A stretch of DNA of 64,000 nucleotides from Rhizoclosmatium globosum (lineage: Eukaryota > Chytridiomycota > Chytridiomycetes > Chytridiales > Chytriomycetaceae), in contig MCGO01000020.1 in the NCBI GenBank assembly GCA_002104985.1, positions 124,001 through 188,000 on the forward strand, given 5' to 3'. The position numbers were made by a program, and so were the translations under genes. The notes under the pieces were generated by a model that saw only the letters and a program-made list of their open reading frames with translations, had not been told where the DNA came from and did not search any database. This document shows, one piece after another, positions 54,407 to 64,000 of this stretch (its first letter is position 1; each line of letters begins with the position of its first letter).

Positions 54407-56356
54407 ATGGACCTTGTCTCCTGGAATGTGAATGTATGTAGGCTACTGACATTGATGGTGATTGCTCATGCTTTCAAATAGGGTATTATGGCTCTGAAGG
54501 TGCGTGAAAGAACTCGGGCAACATCCCACCTCTGAACCATACATAACACAGAAGCTATACCCTCCAAAAGAGTCCAATGCTTCCATCATCAAACAATCTA
54601 TTCCTCTTTCAAACAAAGAAAGCTTTGATATTTACTGCTTCCAAGAGTTCAAGTGCACAAGGGACAGAATTGTGCGAGAGGCACTGGCGGAAGTCGATGG
54701 ATTCAGGGCTTTCCATTCAACGAGCAAGGTAAGTTTCCGTCTATATCGACTTGTATCTGAATGGGAAACTACAGCACAAGACTGGGTACTCTGGAGTGAC
54801 AACATACACCACATCAACACAACTCCCCTCTCAGCTCAAGAAGGGTTTCTAGGTGGATGTTCAGACGGAAACTTGGCTCCCTTTCGACCGATATGCGTAC
54901 TGCAATTGGAGCAGTACTTGACGCTCACAGCCACTTGTATTCCATCAAAGAACTCAAGGAAATGGACGAAGAAGGACGAATATTGTTTTCGGATCATGGA
55001 TTATTCATTCTCATCAACGTAAATTACTCCCAGTTTCGCAGTCGCACCACTAACTTCTAATTCAACAGGGTTACTTCCTCGCGCCTGCCCTGACGAAACG
55101 GATCGATACGCATTCAAATCGCGCTTCCAAACAGCCGTCTCCATCATCATCAATTCCCTAACCCACACGTCAAAACGAAACGTGATTCTTCTGGGAGACT
55201 TAAACGTCTGCCATAAACCAATCGACCATGCTGATCCAAACAACAATGTCCGTGAAAACAAACTAGACGCGTTTGGAGAAACGATGGGTCGCAAATGGAT
55301 GGATTCGTTATTAGAAGGTCAGGATGGTAAAGAGGCTTTGCTTGTGGATTTGTTTCGATGGTTTCACCCAGATCGTGTTGGGGCGTTTACTTGTTGGAAT
55401 ACGTTAATTGACGCACGGTACACCAGATTTTCTTCACTTGGTGTAGTGGGTTTACTAAATTGGCGTACAGACGAGCTAACTTTGGGACTCGCCTGGATTA
55501 CATCCTTGTTTCGCCAGGACTCTTACCTGGTTCTCTGCTTGTGATATTCGACCCGATGTAATGGGAAGTGACCACTGTCCTGTTGTGGCACATTCGCAGA
55601 AAGCATTGGAATCAGGTGTTTTGCTGTGGATATGTTGGGCGAACGCTCGCCATCATTGATCCCACCTGGCTGTGCAGAGTTGTGGGAAGAAGTTAGTGGA
55701 AGTGGGAAGCAAACCACTCTGAAAAATTGGTTTGTTGAGCTGGTAGTGGAGTCAAGCGGAAAGTTGGCAGCATCTTAGCAACGAAGAGCCAACTCTTCCT
55801 CCTCCTCCTACAGTTTCAGTAAGCGAGCAGAAACCTATCGTTCCACTCGTTAAAGCATCTTCGGGTGGAGCCAAGAAAGCCCAGCCATCAATCGCTTCAT
55901 TCTTCATTAAAAAGACTCTGAGTACTGAGCCCGAAGTGACAGCGAGCATCCCATCTACGAAACCACTTTAACCACAATGGAAAGCGAATCAATGCCTGCA
56001 GGAATCTTCGAAACGGCAACTCCATCCCCAGATTCAAAACTAAGCAGCATCAATGCATGGAAATCACTCCTCAAAAAGCCCGATAATCCAAAGTGCTACC
56101 ACGACGAAGAGACAAAAGAGTTTCGCGTAAGTTGAAGGCTGGCTTTCTGTATGAGATGCTAATATGGATGGATATATAGGTGAACAAATCCGGTCCAAAT
56201 CAAGGTCGCTTCTTCTATCTGTGTGCTCGACCAGTCGGTCCATCTGACGCCAAGCCCTTGAATACTGCTGAACAGGGAGAAAGAGACGTTAAACGAAGTA
56301 GGACAGTGACTGAATTCCGGTGCAACTACTTCATGTGGAAGAAACCTAGCAAATAG
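54407..56356 (+). CDS. APE2: APE2-like AP endonuclease with PIP box and GRF zinc finger
   Basis: DNA-repair nuclease of the exonuclease III family. It starts at the ATG 54407 with a short exon (MDLVSWNVN), an intron, and GIMALK, giving the SWNVNGI catalytic motif. Later motifs are CFQEFKCTRD (metal-binding Glu), FSDHGLFILIN, NVILLGDLNVCHKPIDHAD, FTCWNT, RLDYIL and GSDHCPVVAH, the last holding the catalytic Asp-His. Downstream, KKAQPSIASFFIKKTL contains a PCNA-interacting PIP box, and the C-terminus is a GRF-type zinc finger (KCYHDE, NQGRFFYLCARP, FRCNYFMW). This is the APE2 layout for repair of oxidative and blocked 3' ends. Several single-base shifts interrupt it, including near 54500, 55080 and 55540-55640. 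Confidence 0.87.
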
Positions 56357-56419
56357 CGAGGAATAAAACAGCGGGAAACGATTGTAGCTGGTGTAAATGG
56401 ATTGTATTATGGTTCCCGT

Positions 56420-56721
56420 CATCCAGATTTCCCCTCCGTTTGAGCCAGTTTACAGACTCTTTCCCTGTCTCAGTTTCGCAAGCTTCTTGTTGATATCACC
56501 CGCTGAGTTCGTCTTTGCAACCTTGACCTAAAACAACGAAGTGATGAGCAACAGAACATACGAATCAGATCAGAACCCACCGGCACAGCCATGCATCCAG
56601 CCAGAGCCCTCGCCGATTCCATGCATCCCTTCGCATCGACTTCCAATGCTCGCCAACAGTTGAACAAGGTTGAGATCTCGGTTGCGCACGGTGACGCCCG
56701 CATCATCTTTGCTGGACGCAT
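56420..56721 (-). CDS. MRP10: Mitochondrial ribosomal small-subunit protein mS37 (Mrp10-like)
   Basis: Small CHCH-type protein of the mitochondrial ribosome. Exon 1 (56581-56721) encodes PCATEISTLFNCWRALEVDA then KGCMESARALAGCMAVP; the paired Cys fit the twin-Cys folds imported and oxidised through the Mia40 route. An intron (56528-56580, GTGGGT donor) leads to VKVAKTNSAGDINKKLAK and a short tail. After LRQG the literal frame runs on to a stop at 56420; one extra base near 56460 would instead end it as LRQGKSL at about 56451, which fits the family better. It converges on the APE2-like gene. Confidence 0.75.
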
Positions 56722-56965
56722 CGTGAGTGGTTTGTGGATCTTTTCAATGACCTGTTTTCGAAGTGGTGGATACGTTCAGATGTTTGGATTGGTGGTGGGT
56801 TGGTGAGTATGCACGCAGACCTTCATTCTGTTGGTTGTGTTTTTGGGAGGAAGATGAAAAAGGAAAAGATGTAGACATTAATTATTATATGATTAATCCA
56901 CTATAGATCCTCGAAGCCAGTACGCTTTTCAGCCCTTTTTAATGATGGAAAGTTCTTGAAAGCCG

Positions 56966-58023
56966 TTATTGACCCGTGGAAACTGTTTCTTTCCAAATCT
57001 TCGAACTCGTGTTGGATCCTTCAGAATCTATCGACTCCTTCCTTATGGATGCTTGTATTTCTTTTTCAACGTCTACTGGTGCCAATAGCTTTCGCCTACG
57101 GGCTCCGATCCTTCCTTAGAGTTTCAGTGTTTCAATTTACTTCAAAAAAGATTACCAGAACTGCTCAAGATTCAGTAGCCTTGCATCTATACAAAGAGTT
57201 TAGAACCATTTTGGAGGAAAATACGTACAAGTGTAGTTCTGAATCATGAATATTGCCAGCGTCCAGAATGGATCTGTAATCGTCAGAGCCCCGTACATTG
57301 CGTATGAGTTCACACAAAGCATAATGAAACTGCGCAGCACTAGAGTAAAGGAGACCTAAGTTGGTTATCGCAGACGTAAGAACATGGTGGCTTACGAACC
57401 GTTTTCTTGATAAATCAACTCTTTCATTCCTGATGAGCTGAACCGTAACATCTTCCATGAGAATATAATGGAAACAACTGTGCAATACAGGTCACAGACC
57501 ATATCGGACGCGTTATATCCAATTCCACTCAATGGAAACTGGCGATAATGGCACTGCTGCTCAATTTCGTCCCAATACCCGCCTGATTTATATATATCCA
57601 GTATAGTCCAAATCACACGGTTCGCGAACACAATTCCGGATAACACGATGACCCACACATTGAAGCCACTTATCACACACGTTTTGAACAGAACAAAGAC
57701 ATCGAAACTCAAATAAAAGTAGTGACTTGCAGAGTTTCCAAACAGGTTTCCAATCACACAATTTGATTCTGTAAGGAACCAGTCAATCGAAAAGTTGAGA
57801 ACATAGATTATACAGGCAAATTAAAGTTGAACATAAGTATGGCGGTCCAATTGATTCCGAAACTTCCTTGCTTTGGTTTGGTGACAGGAATATAAAATAC
57901 ACTTGCAGATATGATCCCGGTGACAGCTATCTCCAGCGTTAGTCCGATGATTAAACCAAGTAGAGTGTATTGGCGGTCGGTAATTCCTCGCCCTGATGGT
58001 ATCGAGGGAATTGTAACATTCAT
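56966..58023 (-). CDS. Seven-helix membrane protein, copy 1
   Basis: First of three tandem paralogues of an unrecognised family. Seven hydrophobic segments can be counted. Shared landmarks are DWFLTESNCVIGNLFGNSAS then HYFYLSFDVF, a YWDEIEQQCHYRQF loop, SGIGYNASDMVCDLYC, and the last helix ALTITDPFWTLAIFMIQNY. Introns lie near 57356-57403 (GTTCGT donor) and after QNYT, leading to ARLLNLEQFW and a basic cytoplasmic tail (IGARRRKLLAPVDVEKE). One frame shift near 57825 separates NFNF from ACIIYVLNFSID. The layout, with a short extracellular N-terminus and charged C-terminal tail, is receptor-like, but no GPCR motif is recognised. Confidence 0.75.
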
Positions 58024-58136
58024 TTATGAACCTGAAAATCCAAACAATAGAAATTGTACGACAAAAGAATGGGAAACCTTGTAAATATGAAGGAAACTAA
58101 GAAAGAGAGTTTCTACTGAAAGTAAAAAAGGGTGTT

Positions 58137-59221
58137 CTAACGGAAAGATTTCGATTGGGACGTTTCGGACTCTCTTCCGGCTCCGATGCGGCTCTTTCTG
58201 ACAGAAGATACGATCGTATTGATAAAAGAGCCACGTTCCACATCGCTGTCTGTCATTTGTTTGTCCAACTTAGCAGGGCTGCTCAATGTTCGCTTACGAA
58301 CTCCGATCCTAAAGTACAAATTATCAAAAAAAAACGGCGTCTTAACTTAAAAATATTACCAAAAGTGCTCGAGGTTGAGCAAACGAGCATCTGACCATGA
58401 CGTTAGAATTGAATCAGATAAGTTTAACGCTCACATGTATAATTCTGAATCATAAAACTTGCTAGCGTAAGAAAAGGGTCGGTAAAGTTTAAAGCTGCGT
58501 ACATCGCATACGAGTTGACGCAGAACATTAGGAGACTTCGAAGGACTATTGAGTAAGTATGAATAAGTCAGAAACAATCGAGTACGTCAAACATACAATT
58601 CTCCTGCAAAATAACTTCCGCAATTCTGGATTTACTAATCTTGGATGTCCCAAACACCGAAACAAGCGTACAAAACATATCGCAAATCATATCAGACGCG
58701 TTATACGCGATTCCACTCATTGGGAACTGATAGTAGTTACACTGCTGTCCAACTGGATCCCAATAACCCCCGGACCTGGAAATATCGAGTGCAGTCCAAC
58801 ACAAACGATTCACAAATATAATTCCCGCCATTCCAACAACACCTTTGTGGAACCCACTTATAACACATGTCTTAAACAAAACAAATAAGTCGAAGCTTAA
58901 ATAAAAGTAGTGACTCGCGGAATTTCCGAACTGTACCGTTGATATGATTAATGATAGATTGTACATTAAAGCTACCCACCAAATTCCCTATACACAGTTT
59001 GATTCCCCCAGAAACCAATCGATAAAGAAGTTGAGCATATAAACGATACAAGCAAAGTTGAAATTGGTCATTAATATGGCCGTCCAGTTGATTGCACCGC
59101 GCTTGGTGTTTGGGTTGGCAAAGTGGTACACAATCGTTGAAATGACTCCATTGACCGATATTTCCAACGTCCATCCGCCGAGCATGCCCAGGATTGCAAA
59201 CTGACGAGACGTGATACTCAT
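58137..59221 (-). CDS. Seven-helix membrane protein, copy 2
   Basis: Paralogue of copy 1, starting MSITSRQFAILGMLGG at 59221. It shares NFNFACIVYMLNFFIDWFLG, ESNCV, FGNSASHYFYLSFDLFVLFK, the YWDPVGQQCNYYQFPMSG loop, YNASDMICDMFC and FMIQNYT. It has an additional intron (about 58938-58990, GTGGGT donor) between IGNL and FGNSAS, plus the introns shared with copy 1 near 58552-58604 and 58435. The C-terminal tail is IGVRKRTLSSPAKLDKQMTD then a Ser/Arg-rich end. One base appears missing near 58996, where CVI reads as a stop. Function unknown. Confidence 0.75.
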
Positions 59222-59379
59222 ATTTGTTTCTTTTGAGGAGACTTTGAAGACTTTGATTGTTGAAGTTGTAAATCAATGACAATCACATTTGTGTATCTTG
59301 GCTAATCGGCAAAATTGAACAAAGGCGCATAATAGAAGCCTCATGACTGATATATTTGACCAAGTCAGAAGAAGATTTA

Positions 59380-60367
59380 TTAATTTATCACATCAATATG
59401 ATTCGACAATCCCTTTTGATTCTTCTGATTGTTTGATGAATTCGATGTATTTGATATTTTCACCATATTCCTTCTTCGTGTTATGATCCAAAATAATTCA
59501 AAGTTAACACATCGTGCATCTGAAGGAAATGCCTCAACTCATCGAAGGGAGTATAATTCAAAGCTTACATATATAGTTCTGGAGCATAAACGTTATCAAT
59601 GTCATGAATGGATCGTTTATCGTCAGAGACGCGTAGATTGCGAATGAGTTAACAAATAATACACAAACACTTCGAAGCACTGTGATATATGTCTATATAA
59701 GTTCACAACTTTCGAAGCTGTGGTCACAATCCTCACCGTTTTCGCTCAATATAACTTCGCCAATACGCGTAATATCCGAGTTCAGATACTGCCAACTGAA
59801 CAGTAAAGCCACAATAGAACAAAATGAATCAATCAAAATATCAGAAGCATTATAGCCGAGTCCACTAAGGCCATTCTGATTGTAGTTACAATACCTTGCC
59901 AACGGATCCCATTCACCAGTCGATTTGACGATGTCATAAATCGTCCAAAACAGTCTGTGAACAAACAGAATACAGCTCACGCGGAAAACGTTATGATCGC
60001 ATTTACTGAACACAAAGCTCTTGAACAGGATAAAAGCATCAAAACTCAAATAAAAGTAATGGCTTGCCATGTTCCCAAAGAGGTTTCCAATCTGACAGTT
60101 TGATTCTTTGAGAAACCAGTCGCTTGAAAAATTTGCCATGTAAAATAAGCAGGCCATGTTGAAATTTATGAGCAATATTCCAGTAATACTGAGTTTTGGG
60201 GTCTTTTCATAAAACCTGTGGAATAGAAGTGTCGCGACAATTCCTAGAAGGCCAACTTCCAGAGTAATTCCATTTAATAAACCTAATATTGCAAAATGTG
60301 CCGACGATGAGCTGGACGGATGATCCGAGGCGAGAGAATGGGCAACTCGAGGACGGATTATGGGCAT
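59380..60367 (-). CDS. Seven-helix membrane protein, copy 3
   Basis: Most divergent of the three copies. It starts MPIIRPRVAHSLASDHPSS at 60367 and its first exon is unbroken for 224 codons. Landmarks are DWFLKESNCQIGNLFGNMAS, HYFYLSFDAFILFK, EWDPLARYCNYNQNGLSGLG, YNASDILIDSFC and SIVALLFSW. An intron with a GTGAGG donor near 59726 leads to VLRSVCVLFVNSFAIYASLT and NDPFMTLITFMLQNYI; a further intron starts GTAAGC near 59568. The tail (WIITRRRNMVKISN) is Asn/Ser-rich. The intron that precedes the tail in copies 1 and 2 seems absent here. Confidence 0.75.
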
Positions 60368-60621
60368 TGTTTGAAAAACACAATGTATTCAAGAACAACA
60401 AAACGTAATTTATATGCCGACTTTAAAATACATGAAGGGCGCGCTCAGTGGTCACGCTTATGTCTACATTCCTCAACAAGTTGGTCAATCGCGAATTCCT
60501 TAATATCCTTTCTTCCTTTAACGGTACGTAAGAATTCTGTCTCGCTCACATTTTGATTAAAAGCATGTTTGCACATCTCTTGCTTTGAGAAATATCATCA
60601 ATATAACTTAACCCTGAAAAT

Positions 60622-61088
60622 GCACCAACAATCGGAATTGATTTCGACAGTATTCTTACAGGAAAATCGGAAGCATATGGCGGACAATACTACGGCCAAT
60701 CTAAACTCGCCAACATTTTATTTGCAACGGAACTCAACGCTCGCTTTGGATCTCAATTGATTGTCAATGCGTTGCACCCTGGTGTTGTTGACACTGACTT
60801 GATTAAGTTTGACAAGTACAGTTTTACGTGATTTTTATCTCGTATTGGTTCACTTAAGACGCTTCTTGGACTTGCTCTTGGTGAAGTCTTGAGTCCTGAG
60901 AAGGGTGCATATTGCTCCCTTTACGCAGCTACAAGTGAGGAAATTGTTGAAAAAGGTATCAAGGGAAAGTACCTCAAGCCATTTGGAGTTGTTTCTGACG
61001 ATCATCATCCTTTGGCTATGGATCCCAACCTTCGGCCAAGGTGGAATTCAGCGAAGACATTTGCTCTAAAGTTTGCATTGAAGAGTGA
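60622..61088 (+). pseudogene. Truncated short-chain dehydrogenase, copy 1
   Basis: Only the C-terminal half of a short-chain dehydrogenase is present. It starts abruptly at APTIGIDFDSIL and keeps the catalytic YGQSK with its Tyr and Lys, then ANILFATELNARFG and VNALHPGVVDTDL. An in-frame TGA at about 60830 falls where copies 2 and 3 have Trp (WFL or WFI), with the same frame continuing FLSRIGSLKTLLGLALGEVL. One more shift near 61040 precedes VEFSEDICSKVCIEE and the stop. No cofactor-binding N-terminal half exists upstream within 200 bases. I call it a 5'-truncated pseudogene left by tandem duplication. Confidence 0.75.
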
Positions 61089-61246
61089 AGTTGGAGAAAG
61101 GAAGTTGATAAATAAACATTCAGACTTTGCTTTTCTTTTGGAGGAATGAGGAAATACGGTCAAGCTTTTTCCAGAGGAGATCGGAGGTTGTGGAGATCGG
61201 AGGTAGCCTCAAAACCACCGAGTCCACTGGACAAACAACAACCAAA

Positions 61247-62392
61247 ATGTTCACCGAAATCATCAGCTTTCAGAATTCTGTCATCGTCACGCTTTTCGTT
61301 GTTGGCATCGCCTACTTTTCTTCCAATCGCAAGTACAAACCAAACGAAAAACAAATCCCATCACCCTTCGAGACTATAAAGAAGAGTGTCAGAACTGATG
61401 CCGTGTACAAAACTTCCTCATTCTCTATCAACACCATTCCTTCTCTCGTCGGTAAAACCGCAGTCGTCACTGGAGGAAACAAGGGGATAGGCTATTTCAC
61501 AGTCAAACACCTTGCTCTAAACGGTGCCAAGGTTTATATGGCCTCAAGATCTAAAGACAATGCTACAGCTGCAATTAAAAAGATTAAGCTTGAAGCCGCT
61601 GCACTCGGAAAGAATGTGGATATCGATTTCATCCAAATCGACTTGTCCGACTTGAAACAAACCAAACAAGCTGGAATCGACCTTGCAGCGAAACTGAAAT
61701 CTCTCGATATTCTCATTTGTAACGCTGGTGCTTACCTTGGGTTCCTTGATAATCCCACTAACGACTTCCGCTTTCAAGTGTCAGTTGTAAGGAATCCATC
61801 TCTTGAAATATGTAAACCTGTTAAACATTTATTTAGGATGGATATGAGAAAACCTTCGTGACCAACTATCTCGGTCACTTCATGCTCGTACAGCAAGTTC
61901 TCCCTGTCCTCTTGAAATCGAGAGCCCACGTGTAATCACCTTGTCATCATCAGCCACTTGGTGTGCTCCAATGTGTGGCATTGAGTTCAAGAGTGTGGCA
62001 GAGAAGTTACATGGGTTCTTGGCTGGCCATATTATGGACAATCAAAGCTTGCAAACAGTTGTTTGCCGTTGAATTAAACCGCCGGTTCGGAAACCATATC
62101 ACAGCAAATGCAGTTCACCCTGGCATTGTTGACACGGATTTGTTTCAAAGCATACCGTATGGTTTTGTGTGGTTTCTTACACGTGTTATTCCTACACGTA
62201 TGATACTCGGGCCGTATGGGAAGGTTTCTGACACCAGAAAAGGATCTATTGCTTTGATCCGTGCACGATAGAAATCGATGAACGTAGATCAAAGAAAGAT
62301 TCCTTTGGGTTGTTCGAGAAACCCTTGCCCTTGACCCGGAACTTGCTCAAAAGTTGTGGGTGTTTAGTGAAGATTTGTGCAAACAATTTTGA
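61247..62392 (+). CDS. Membrane-anchored short-chain dehydrogenase, copy 2
   Basis: NAD(P)-dependent short-chain dehydrogenase/reductase of the retinol-dehydrogenase-like type. An N-terminal helix (SVIVTLFVVGIAYFSS) anchors it in a membrane. The Rossmann motif is TAVVTGGNKGIGYFTVKHLA, ILICNAGAYLG holds the NAG motif, the catalytic Tyr/Lys are in YYGQSKLANS, and AVHPGIVDTDLF follows. An intron near 61786-61839 (GTAAGG donor) separates FRFQVSV from DGYEKTFVTNYLGHF. At least three single-base shifts occur between 61925 and 62050 and another near 62210. The end is LAQKLWVFSEDLCKQF. The substrate is unknown. Confidence 0.8.
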
Positions 62393-62518
62393 TTTTAGTT
62401 TTTGAGTCTGTTGAATGAAACGTATTGAAATAGTACTTCCTTTGATTGTATGCTAAACGTAACATTCGAGTTTTGGAGATCGGCAAAATGCTTACAAGTC
62501 GAGCAAAACTCTGCCAAA

Positions 62519-63703
62519 ATGGCAATCGAAGAAACTTACCAACTTCTCGTCGGATTAATCCTCATTGTCGCCAGTATCTATTGGCTTCAACCATCGGCGT
62601 CAACAAAGCCGAAACTGATCGAAACAGCATTCGACAGCAAGGGAAAGAGAACGGACGCAATGTACAAACCAACGTCGTTCTCAATTGACGCAATTCCGTC
62701 TCTCGAAGGTAAAACTGCCTTGGTAACAGGCGGCAATTCAGGAATTGGGTACCACACCGTCAAACACCTCGCTCTGAAAGGTGCCAAAGTGTTCATGGCA
62801 GCGAGATCTCAAGAAAAGGCGGAGAATGCAATCGCTAAGATGAAACAGGAAGCAGATGGACTTGGAAGACACTCAATATTGAGTTTGTACATTTGGATCT
62901 TGCCGATTTGAAGCTGGCGAAAGAGGCTGGCCGAAACTTTGTTGCGAGAGGAATTGCGATTGATATTCTTGTTTGTAATGCTGGTGGGTACTTTGGTTGT
63001 GTCGATGATGTGAATGATTCAAGGTTTCAAGTTACAAAGGTGCGTGCTTGATCTTATTTAAAAACTCAACAATCCACTGAAGTATGGAGATTCCCAAATA
63101 GGATGGATACGAAACTCATTTCGCAACAAACCATCTTGGGCACTTTCAATTTGTCAAGGAAATCCTCCCGGTCCTTCTGAAAGCACAAGAGAAACCGCGA
63201 GTTGTTGTCGTGTCCTCCTCGGCAACCTGGAACGCACCGACTTGTGGAATAGACTTCAAAAGTGTGGTTCAGAAACAACCAGGATTCCGAACGACCAATT
63301 ACTACGGCCAATCAAAGCTGGCAAATAGTTTGTTTGCAGTTGGACTCAACACACGTTACGGTGATCAATTAATTGTAAATGCTGTTCATCCAGGTGTTGT
63401 GGATACAGATCTGTTCCAGATAACACCATACAGCCCACGTGGTTTATCACACGATTTATTCCATTTCGCTTTATTCTGGTTGCTTTTCTGGGTGGTGAAA
63501 TCTTGAACGCCGAACGAGGCGCGCATTGTTCCTTATATGCAGCTACAAGTAAAGAAATTGAGGAAAAGGGTGTGAAGGGAAAGTATTTGATTCCTTTGGG
63601 CTGTGTCGGATGATCATCATCCTTTAGCGTTGGATACCGAGCTTGCTAAGAAGTTGTGGATTTTTAGCGAACAAATGTGTGCTGACGTCTGTTTTGAGTG
63701 TAA
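62519..63703 (+). CDS. Membrane-anchored short-chain dehydrogenase, copy 3
   Basis: Tandem paralogue of copy 2, starting MAIEETYQLLVGLILIVASI with a membrane helix. It has TALVTGGNSGIGYHTVKHLA, ILVCNAGGYFG, the active-site YYGQSKLANSLFA, and AVHPGVVDTDLFQ. An intron near 63041-63101 (GTGCGT donor) sits at the same place as in copy 2. Frame shifts lie near 62872 (before LNIEFVHLDLADL), 63440 (before WFITRFIP) and 63595 (before DDHHPLALDTELA). The end is placed at a TAA around 63703 by comparison with copy 1, where a shift near 63697 is assumed; this boundary is weak. Confidence 0.8.
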
Positions 63704-63782
63704 ACGCGAAATGAAAGAGAATACATACATGAATTTTATTTTCCGCTCTACAATTGAAAGTTCTCTGCATTCCACACTTCCA

Positions 63783-64000
63783 ATGCCTGCTGAGAAAACA
63801 ATCACTTTCACGGAAACACGTGTGGACCCAGTCAATGACGTTGCCAAAAAGATCAACGCATTGATTCAAAGTGGCCGTGACTTTGCCAGGAAACTGATGG
63901 CCGAGAACGCTGAACATGAAGGACTCTTCAAGAGAAATACATGCCTTGGGATTTTGAGGACTGTACGCAAAAATCCCGTCAAGGAAGGTATTCTTGGTCA
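63783..64000 (+). CDS. Unrecognised protein, cut by the window edge
   Basis: A frame opening at the ATG 63783 (MPAEKTITFTETRVDPVND) and continuing VAKKINALIQSGRDFARKLM to the end of the window. Near 63935 a one-base shift would continue as EKYMPWDFEDCTQKSRQG, which looks more protein-like than the literal frame. No family was recognised. The start could lie upstream at 63731, but a stop for the preceding dehydrogenase is expected between. Confidence 0.4.
   Translation, partial: MPAEKTITFTETRVDPVNDVAKKINALIQSGRDFARKLMAENAEHEGLFKRNTCLGILRTVRKNPVKEGILG

Noticed and set aside
60826..60834. TGA read as tryptophan (alternative code)
   Set aside because: Many well-supported genes here end in TGA, and this fragment also lacks its N-terminal half, so it is better explained as a pseudogene.
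121..63703. Programmed -1 ribosomal frameshifting as a genome-wide mechanism
   Set aside because: No common slippery heptamer or downstream structure is evident; contexts differ and all are repaired by lengthening a short homopolymer, which points to sequencing error. Noted only as an alternative.
1..64000. tRNA, rRNA or transposon genes
   Set aside because: Scanning for tRNA B-box-like sequence, rRNA-like blocks, terminal inverted repeats and transposase or reverse-transcriptase motifs found none I could support.

Overview
The window is nuclear DNA from a fungus. Genes are densely packed on both strands and split by short GT-AG introns of about 45-60 nt, several with CTAAC-like branch sites. 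Fungal families are present: a KCH potassium-transport pair, a Tul1/Dsc1-type membrane ubiquitin ligase, and GATA factors with CNACGLY fingers. An F-box protein with plant-like leucine-rich repeats, a BTB protein with a TLDc-like end, UNC93 and a bacterial-type chorismate mutase-prephenate dehydratase fusion point to an early-diverging, perhaps chytrid-like, fungus. That placement is inference only.

Layout. 0.1-3.9 kb: three co-oriented GATA-type genes. 4.1-5.7 kb: one unrecognised gene. 5.9-11.4 kb: two KCH genes flanking an F-box/LRR gene. 11.5-13.0 kb: a single-pass membrane protein with an SH3 domain. 13.1-17.9 kb: three FAD monooxygenases in tandem. 18.3-23.7 kb: two Cu/Zn superoxide dismutase-domain proteins flanking two paralogous cysteine-containing proteins; all four end in a hydrophobic tail. 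23.9-25.1 kb: two small membrane proteins. 25.2-28.0 kb: two aspartyl proteases. 28.1-36.4 kb: a NOL1/NOP2/Sun RNA methyltransferase, a large DEAH-type helicase, a class I haem peroxidase and glycine cleavage H protein. 36.7-40.7 kb: two genes and one decayed copy of an unrecognised Cys/His-rich family, with a TauD-like dioxygenase between. 41.1-50.6 kb: Mpv17/PMP22, a GT31-like glycosyltransferase, an FkbM methyltransferase, a secreted cysteine-rich protein, inositol monophosphatase, BTB-TLDc and UNC93. 50.7-56.7 kb: Tul1, the chorismate mutase-prephenate dehydratase fusion, an APE2-like nuclease and mitoribosomal mS37/Mrp10. 57.0-60.4 kb: three seven-helix membrane proteins. 60.6-63.7 kb: three short-chain dehydrogenases, the first truncated.

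Two properties dominate. Local tandem duplication is very frequent: eight families have two or three neighbouring copies. Many conserved genes are also interrupted by single-base frame shifts, nearly all of which look like one missing base in a short homopolymer. I read these mainly as consensus errors, so each affected gene is annotated as one gene across the breaks and the breaks are noted.

No tRNA, rRNA, CRISPR array or transposon was recognised. Gene ends are start-to-stop codon estimates; no transcript evidence was available.
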